From assembly GCA_016711325.1 (NCBI GenBank), contig JADJTH010000001.1:1-64000 (forward strand): a stretch of 64,000 nt of DNA, read 5' to 3'. The notes under the pieces were generated by a model. That model searched no databases. It worked only from the letters and a program-made list of their open reading frames with translations, and was not told the origin of the DNA. Below, piece by piece: positions 60,167-64,000 of the stretch. The stretch comes from Nigerium sp. (lineage in GTDB: Bacteria > Actinomycetota > Actinomycetes > Propionibacteriales > Propionibacteriaceae). Positions within the stretch are counted from its first letter, which is position 1. Each line of letters starts with the position of its first letter. Made by a program: the position numbers and the translations under genes.

Positions 60167-60948
60167 ACAAGAAGCTATGGCTGCGCTGGGGACTGCTGGC
60201 GGTGTTCGTCGTGGTGCTGGGCGCCACGTTCGTCAGCCTGGGCCGCTGGCAACTCGACCGGCTCGATCAGCGCCGCGACCGCAACGAGGTCGCGGCGCTC
60301 CACGGGAGCGCGCCGGTGCGGGGGTTCGACGACGTGTTCACCGGCCCGATCGCCGACTCCGATCAATGGCAGCGGGTCGAGGTGCGGGGCACGTTCCTGG
60401 CCGACCGGCAATTGCAGGCCCGGCACCGCAGCTTCGGCGAGCTCACCGGCTGGGAACTCGTCACGCCTCTGGTCACCGACTCCGGCGCGACCGTGATCGT
60501 CAGCCGCGGCTTCCTCGAGCGACCGGCCGCCCAGGACTACCCGAGCGTCTACCCGGCGCCGCCCGCCGGCGAGGTCACCCTCACCGGGTATGTGCGCCGC
60601 AACGAGCAGGGCAACCAGAACGCGATCACCCCGCAGGAGAACATCGTTCGCCTGATCAACGCCGAGGCGATCGGCGCCTGGCTCGGCCGTGACGTGGTCG
60701 ACGGCTATCTCAACCTCATCGAGGTCACGCCCGCGCAGAGCGGCGACCTGATCCCTGTCACGCCGCCCGAGCCGACCGAGGGGCCGCACCTGAGCTACGC
60801 CTTCCAATGGTTCACGTTCGCGCTGATCGCCGGCGCCGGGATGATCATCCTGATCCGCAACGACGTTCGCGACAAGAAGCGCGCCGCCGCCAAGGCCGCC
60901 GCGCACACGGGATCCGCACCCGAGGCCGATCGGCACGAGGTGCCGTGA
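60163..60948 (+). CDS. SURF1 family cytochrome oxidase biogenesis protein
   Basis: 261 residues with an N-terminal helix (LLAVFVVVLGATFVSLG), then SLGRWQLDRLDQR, the SURF1 hallmark, a periplasmic domain (WQRVEVRGTFLADRQL, VIVSRGFLERP, VTLTGYVRRNEQGN), and a C-terminal helix starting LSYAFQWFTFALIAG. SURF1 helps insert heme a into cytochrome c oxidase, so the host is expected to respire aerobically. Operon with DUF3099 and an rRNA methyltransferase, overlapping both by 4 nt. Confidence 0.92.
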   Translation: MNKKLWLRWGLLAVFVVVLGATFVSLGRWQLDRLDQRRDRNEVAALHGSAPVRGFDDVFTGPIADSDQWQRVEVRGTFLADRQLQARHRSFGELTGWELVTPLVTDSGATVIVSRGFLERPAAQDYPSVYPAPPAGEVTLTGYVRRNEQGNQNAITPQENIVRLINAEAIGAWLGRDVVDGYLNLIEVTPAQSGDLIPVTPPEPTEGPHLSYAFQWFTFALIAGAGMIILIRNDVRDKKRAAAKAAAHTGSAPEADRHEVP

Positions 60949-61760
60949 GCCTGGACGCCGCCCACGGGCTGCTCGCCTGCCCGGTCTGCGCCGGCGCACT
61001 CGACGTGGAGGGCCCCGCCGCCGCCTGCGGAGCCGGGCACCGGTTCGACGTCGCCCGCCAGGGCTACCTCGGTCTGCTGGGCGGGCCACAACCGGCGCAC
61101 GCCGACACCCCCGCCATGGTCGAGGCTCGCGTCCGTGTGCTGTCATCGGGGGCCTTCGACGCCGTCGATGCCGCGCTGGCGCGATGCGCGCCGGGCGCCC
61201 GCACGATCCTGGACGTGGGCGGCGGCACCGGCCACCACCTCGCGCGACTGCTCGACGCCCGTGCGGACGCCCGCGGCGTGTCGCTCGACATTTCGACCGC
61301 CGCCGCGCGCCGAGCCGCGCGCGCCCACCCGCGAGCGGCGTCCGTCGTGGCCGACGCGTGGGCGGGGCTTCCGGTGCGCCCGCACCGCTTCGACCTGGTG
61401 ACCTGCGTGTTCGCGCCGCGCAACATGGCGGCGTTCGCCCGCGCCCTCGCCCCCGGCGGGCAGGTGCTCGTCGTCACCCCCGACGCCGGCCACCTCGCGT
61501 CGGTGCGCGAGCGCTACGGGCTGCTCGCCATCGACCCCGACAAGGACGTCCGGCTGCAGAAGGCGGCGTCGAGTCATTTCCGGACGGTCGCGCGGCACCG
61601 CGTCCGCGAGTCGTTGGACGCCGACCCCGCCCTGGTCGCCGACCTGATCGCGATGGGCCCGAACGCCTTCCACGGCCTGCCCGGCCGCCCGGCGGCGATG
61701 CACACCGAGGTCGCCGTGAGCGTGTGGGTGTTCCGGTCGTCCGCGCCGCCGCTTCCCTGA
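60945..61760 (+). CDS. 23S rRNA (guanine-N1)-methyltransferase-like protein (RlmA/TlrB group)
   Basis: 271 residues. An N-terminal zinc ribbon (LLACPVCAGAL, then ACGAGHRFDVARQGYLGLL) is followed by a SAM-dependent Rossmann domain with ILDVGGGTGHHLARLL and DLVTCVFAPRNM. The CPxC...C..GH ribbon with ARQGYL is diagnostic of RlmA enzymes, which methylate G745 or G748 of 23S rRNA; the latter confers tylosin resistance in TlrB. Which base is modified here is open. GTG start overlaps the SURF1 stop. Confidence 0.87.
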   Translation: MSLDAAHGLLACPVCAGALDVEGPAAACGAGHRFDVARQGYLGLLGGPQPAHADTPAMVEARVRVLSSGAFDAVDAALARCAPGARTILDVGGGTGHHLARLLDARADARGVSLDISTAAARRAARAHPRAASVVADAWAGLPVRPHRFDLVTCVFAPRNMAAFARALAPGGQVLVVTPDAGHLASVRERYGLLAIDPDKDVRLQKAASSHFRTVARHRVRESLDADPALVADLIAMGPNAFHGLPGRPAAMHTEVAVSVWVFRSSAPPLP

Positions 61761-61790
61761 GACTGCGGCCCGTTTCCGAGAGGCCGCGGG

Positions 61791-61796
61791 TAGGTT
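61791..61796 (+). promoter_or_regulatory. -10 hexamer of a leaderless cysE promoter
   Basis: TAGGTT, then 6 nt, then the cysE ATG at 61803. Confidence 0.5.
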
Positions 61797-61802
61797 TCGG
61801 TC

Positions 61803-62357
61803 ATGGGTTTTCTTGAGCGAGCGAGGGCCGTGACAGCGCGCATGCGCGAGGATCTCGACACCGCGATGCAGGAGGATCCGGCGGCTGCGAGCCGCCTTGA
61901 GGTCATCTTCCTGTACCCCGGCGTCCACGCGATCTGGGCCCATCGGGTGTCACACGCGCTGTGGCGCCGCTCACCGGGCCTGCGACCGCTCGCCCGGACG
62001 GTCTCGCACCTGGCGCGGCAGTGCACCGGCGTCGAGATCCATCCGGGCGCGACGATCGGGCGGCGCTTCTTCATCGACCACGGCATGGGCACGGTGATCG
62101 GCGAGACGGCCATCATCGGCGACGACGTGCTGATGTATCACCAGGTGACGCTGGGCGGTCGCAGTCGCGGCCGGTTCAAGCGTCACCCGACGATCGGCAA
62201 CGGCGTCCTGCTCGGTGCGGGCGCGAAGATCATCGGACCGATCACCGTCGGCGACCGCGCCCAGGTGGGGGCGAACGCGCTGGTCGTGCACGACGTACCC
62301 GCGGGCGCGATCGTCACCGGCGTGGTCGCGGACGCCCAGGGCGACCCGGTCGCCTGA
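61803..62357 (+). CDS. cysE: serine O-acetyltransferase
   Basis: Acetylates serine with acetyl-CoA for cysteine synthesis. The 184-residue protein is the short type: an N-terminal helical part (VIFLYPGVHAIWAHRVSHALW) and a left-handed beta helix with hexapeptide repeats (IHPGATIGRRFFIDHGMGTVIGETAIIGDDV), ending with the acetyl-CoA loop TLGGRSRG. The long N-terminal domain of enterobacterial CysE is lacking. No cysK is adjacent. A leaderless start is indicated. Confidence 0.94.
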   Translation: MGFLERARAVTARMREDLDTAMQEDPAAASRLEVIFLYPGVHAIWAHRVSHALWRRSPGLRPLARTVSHLARQCTGVEIHPGATIGRRFFIDHGMGTVIGETAIIGDDVLMYHQVTLGGRSRGRFKRHPTIGNGVLLGAGAKIIGPITVGDRAQVGANALVVHDVPAGAIVTGVVADAQGDPVA

Positions 62358-62382
62358 GCCGCGGCGACCATCCAGGAGCATC

Positions 62383-63111
62383 ATGAAGCCCTTTCTTCAC
62401 CTGTCGATCCGCGACCACGACCAGGCCGTGGCGGGCGAGTTCGAGGCCATCCGGCGCTTCGGCGGCCTGCGCGACGGCGAACTCCTGCAGTTGCGCGTCG
62501 AACAAGCACCGCTGCCGATCATCCACCCCGACGACTACTCAGGCCTCATCATCGGCGGCGGGCAATTCAATGCGTCCGACGAGGTCAAGACGCCGGTGCA
62601 GCGCCGCGTCGAGGGCGACCTGGGCCGCATCGTCGACACCGCGCTCGCCGAGAAGGTGCCGCTGATCGGACTGTGCTACGGGGTCGGCGTGGTCACCTCT
62701 CATCTCGGCGGTCTGGTCGACCGCACCTACGGCGAGACGACGTCCGCCGTCGAGATCACGCTCACGGAGGCCGGCATGGACGACCCGCTGTTCGCGGGCG
62801 TTCCCGCGAGCTTCATGGCGTTCGTGGGCCACAAGGAGGCTTGTCGGCGGATGCCGAACGACGCCGTCCTGCTGGCCACCGGAACCGCCTGTCCTGTGCA
62901 GGCCTTCCGGGTGGGCGAGCGCGCGTACGTGACGCAGTTCCACCCCGAGTTGGACATCGACGGCCTCATCCAACGCATGGACATCTACCGGCACGCGGGC
63001 TATTTCGCCGCCGACGAGTACGACGATCTGGTGGCGGTCGCGCGCGCGGCCGGCGTGGACGGCAGCCCGGGGTTGATGCTGCGCAATTTCGTGCACCGCT
63101 TCGCCCGCTGA
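62383..63111 (+). CDS. class I glutamine amidotransferase-like protein
   Basis: 242 residues with the GATase1 fold: GLIIGGGQFNASD, nucleophile Cys in LIGLCYGVGVV, and the His/Glu pair in YVTQFHPELD. It resembles stand-alone GMP-synthase-like amidotransferases that act as gamma-glutamyl hydrolases or amidases; no synthase partner is adjacent, so the substrate is unknown. The ATG at 62383 has CCAGGAG 6 nt upstream. Confidence 0.87.
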   Translation: MKPFLHLSIRDHDQAVAGEFEAIRRFGGLRDGELLQLRVEQAPLPIIHPDDYSGLIIGGGQFNASDEVKTPVQRRVEGDLGRIVDTALAEKVPLIGLCYGVGVVTSHLGGLVDRTYGETTSAVEITLTEAGMDDPLFAGVPASFMAFVGHKEACRRMPNDAVLLATGTACPVQAFRVGERAYVTQFHPELDIDGLIQRMDIYRHAGYFAADEYDDLVAVARAAGVDGSPGLMLRNFVHRFAR

Positions 63112-63136
63112 GCCACGTCGAGCGCGAACGTCGCGG

Positions 63137-63436
63137 TCAGGCCTCGTCGCGGTCGCGGACGAGACGCTCGTGGTGCCGGACGACCTCGGTCACGATGAAG
63201 GTGAGCAGCTTCTCGGCGAACTCGGGGTCGAGGCCGGTCGTGTCCGCGAGTTGCCGCAGGCGCGCGATCTGCGCGCGCTCGCGCTCCGGATCGGCCGCGT
63301 TCAGCCCGCGCTCGGCTTTGAGGACGCCGACCTTCTGGGTGATCTTGAACCGCTCGGCCAGCAGGCAGATCAGGGCTTGGTCGAGGTTGTCGATGCTATG
63401 GCGCATCGCGACCAGTTCGGTGGGGATGTCGCTCAC
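63137..63436 (-). CDS. chorismate mutase (AroQ type)
   Basis: Rearranges chorismate to prephenate for Phe and Tyr. The 99-residue all-helical protein has LVAMRHSIDNLDQALICLLAERFKITQKVGVLKAERGL, with the Arg, Lys and Asp residues of the AroQ pocket, and ends VVRHHERLV. The GTG at 63436 is chosen as the start; an in-frame extension to 63541 runs antisense through the next gene. Lack of a signal peptide means it is cytoplasmic. Confidence 0.9.
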   Translation of the reverse strand: MSDIPTELVAMRHSIDNLDQALICLLAERFKITQKVGVLKAERGLNAADPERERAQIARLRQLADTTGLDPEFAEKLLTFIVTEVVRHHERLVRDRDEA

Positions 63437-63482
63437 GGGCGCCAGACTACCGGCGCTCGCGCCGGCAGGGGACAATGGAGCC

Positions 63483-64000
63483 GTGAGCGACGACGCCGAG
63501 AGCCCCAGGGACGCCGGCACGGTCGTCTGGGCGGTGCTCAACCCGGTCGCGAAACGCTACGCGGTCGCACGTCACTCCCTGGAGCGCGCCTGCGCGGACG
63601 CCGGCCTGCCAGCCCCGCACGTGCTCACCACCACTCCCGACGGGGGCGGTTACGCCGAAGCGCGGCGGGCGCTCGCGCACGGGGCGCGCACGGTGATCGT
63701 GGGCGGCGGCGACGGGACGGTGCGCGCGGTCGCGCGTGCGCTCGCCGGCACCGGCGTGGAACTGGGCATCCTGCCGCTGGGCACGGCGAACCTGTTCGCG
63801 TTCAACCTCGGCCTGCGCACCCGCGACCCGCGGCTGATGGTCGACCGGGCGTTGTTCGGCATCCCGGTCGCCCACGACGTGGGGTGGGCGAGCTGGCGGG
63901 AGATCGACGACGGCCGGGCGGGGCCGCCCACGCCGCCGCAACCGTTTCTGGTCATGGCGGGCCTGGGTCACGACGCGGCGACGGTCTTGGCGACCGGTCC
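63483..64000 (+). CDS. diacylglycerol kinase-family protein, 3'-truncated by the window
   Basis: First 172 residues of a lipid or sphingosine kinase-like enzyme. AVLNPVAKRYAVARHSLERAC is the first strand with a conserved Asn-Pro, VIVGGGDGTVRAVARALAGTG the ATP-binding GGGDGT motif, and LGILPLGTANLFAFNLGL the substrate strand, all typical. FLVMAGLGHDAATVL begins the second domain before the sequence ends. GACAAT lies 6 nt before the GTG start. The substrate is likely a membrane lipid alcohol. Confidence 0.9.
   Translation, partial: MSDDAESPRDAGTVVWAVLNPVAKRYAVARHSLERACADAGLPAPHVLTTTPDGGGYAEARRALAHGARTVIVGGGDGTVRAVARALAGTGVELGILPLGTANLFAFNLGLRTRDPRLMVDRALFGIPVAHDVGWASWREIDDGRAGPPTPPQPFLVMAGLGHDAATVLATG

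Overview
The window is 64 kb of high-GC actinobacterial chromosome. The gene content points to Actinomycetota: a WhiB regulator, actinobacteria-restricted families (DUF2017, DUF3039, DUF3099, DUF3499, TIGR03089, a TobH-like SIS protein), a biotin-dependent acyl-CoA carboxylase with an epsilon subunit, a UbiA-type decaprenyl-phosphate phosphoribosyltransferase, and an InhA-like enoyl reductase. A propionibacterium-like lineage is plausible but not proven from sequence alone. There is no rRNA, tRNA, CRISPR array, prophage or intact IS element. No gene-free stretch exceeds 300 bp.

Layout. Positions 1-5.6 kb hold dfrA, an alpha/beta hydrolase, thyA, rdgB, a sugar-porter MFS gene, rph and an alpha-glucosidase. 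All are broken by single-base indels whose density falls with distance from the left edge, which looks like sequence or assembly error; an abrupt rdgB/thyA junction lies near 1640. At 6.3-10.8 kb is an oligosaccharide ABC importer (two permeases, lipoprotein, no ATPase) with a divergent ROK regulator. murI and an iron-regulated feoABC operon follow (10.8-14.3 kb), then DUF2017-clpS facing pncB-pncA, malQ, and a marR-MFS pair. DUF3039, sixA and ahcY (21.5-23.8 kb) lead into a small accessory patch (23.8-25.9 kb: frameshifted membrane protein, DUF222/HNH protein, transposase-like remnant). A mannose-activation and regulatory block follows (TobH, Trm112-like, manB, DUF3499, zincin-like protein, whiB2, membrane protein, manC). 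Then come TIGR03089, a beta-lactamase-like lipoprotein, an LCP ligase, purE-purK, a peptidase E homologue, gtrA and a hydrolase. birA faces accD-accE-maf-ubiA-accA (39-45 kb), a complete acyl-CoA carboxylase with its biotin ligase. Next are a GT2, a DMT transporter, lpdA, a purine phosphorylase with pmmB, and an SPFH protein. A gluconate operon (gntK-gntP-gnd, with divergent gntR) occupies 53.3-57 kb, and nfeD, an ABC ATPase, fabI-fabG, DUF3099-SURF1-rRNA methyltransferase, cysE, a glutamine amidotransferase, chorismate mutase and a partial diacylglycerol-kinase gene complete the window.

How it works together. Most of the window is core metabolism: fatty-acid precursor and chain synthesis (birA/acc, fabG/fabI), NAD and purine salvage, de novo purine steps, cell-wall sugar nucleotides and wall ligation, glucan use (malQ, GH13, ABC importer), gluconate catabolism and ferrous iron uptake.

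The most useful signals beyond gene names are these. About twenty genes carry a TANNNT hexamer 6-8 nt before the start codon, the signature of leaderless transcripts, and this also fixes several starts. A long inverted repeat buries the ribosome binding site of the SPFH gene. gntP has a composition unlike its operon partners. A DtxR/IdeR-type box overlaps the feoA promoter. Two enzyme homologues (peptidase E family, zincin family) appear to have lost catalytic residues.
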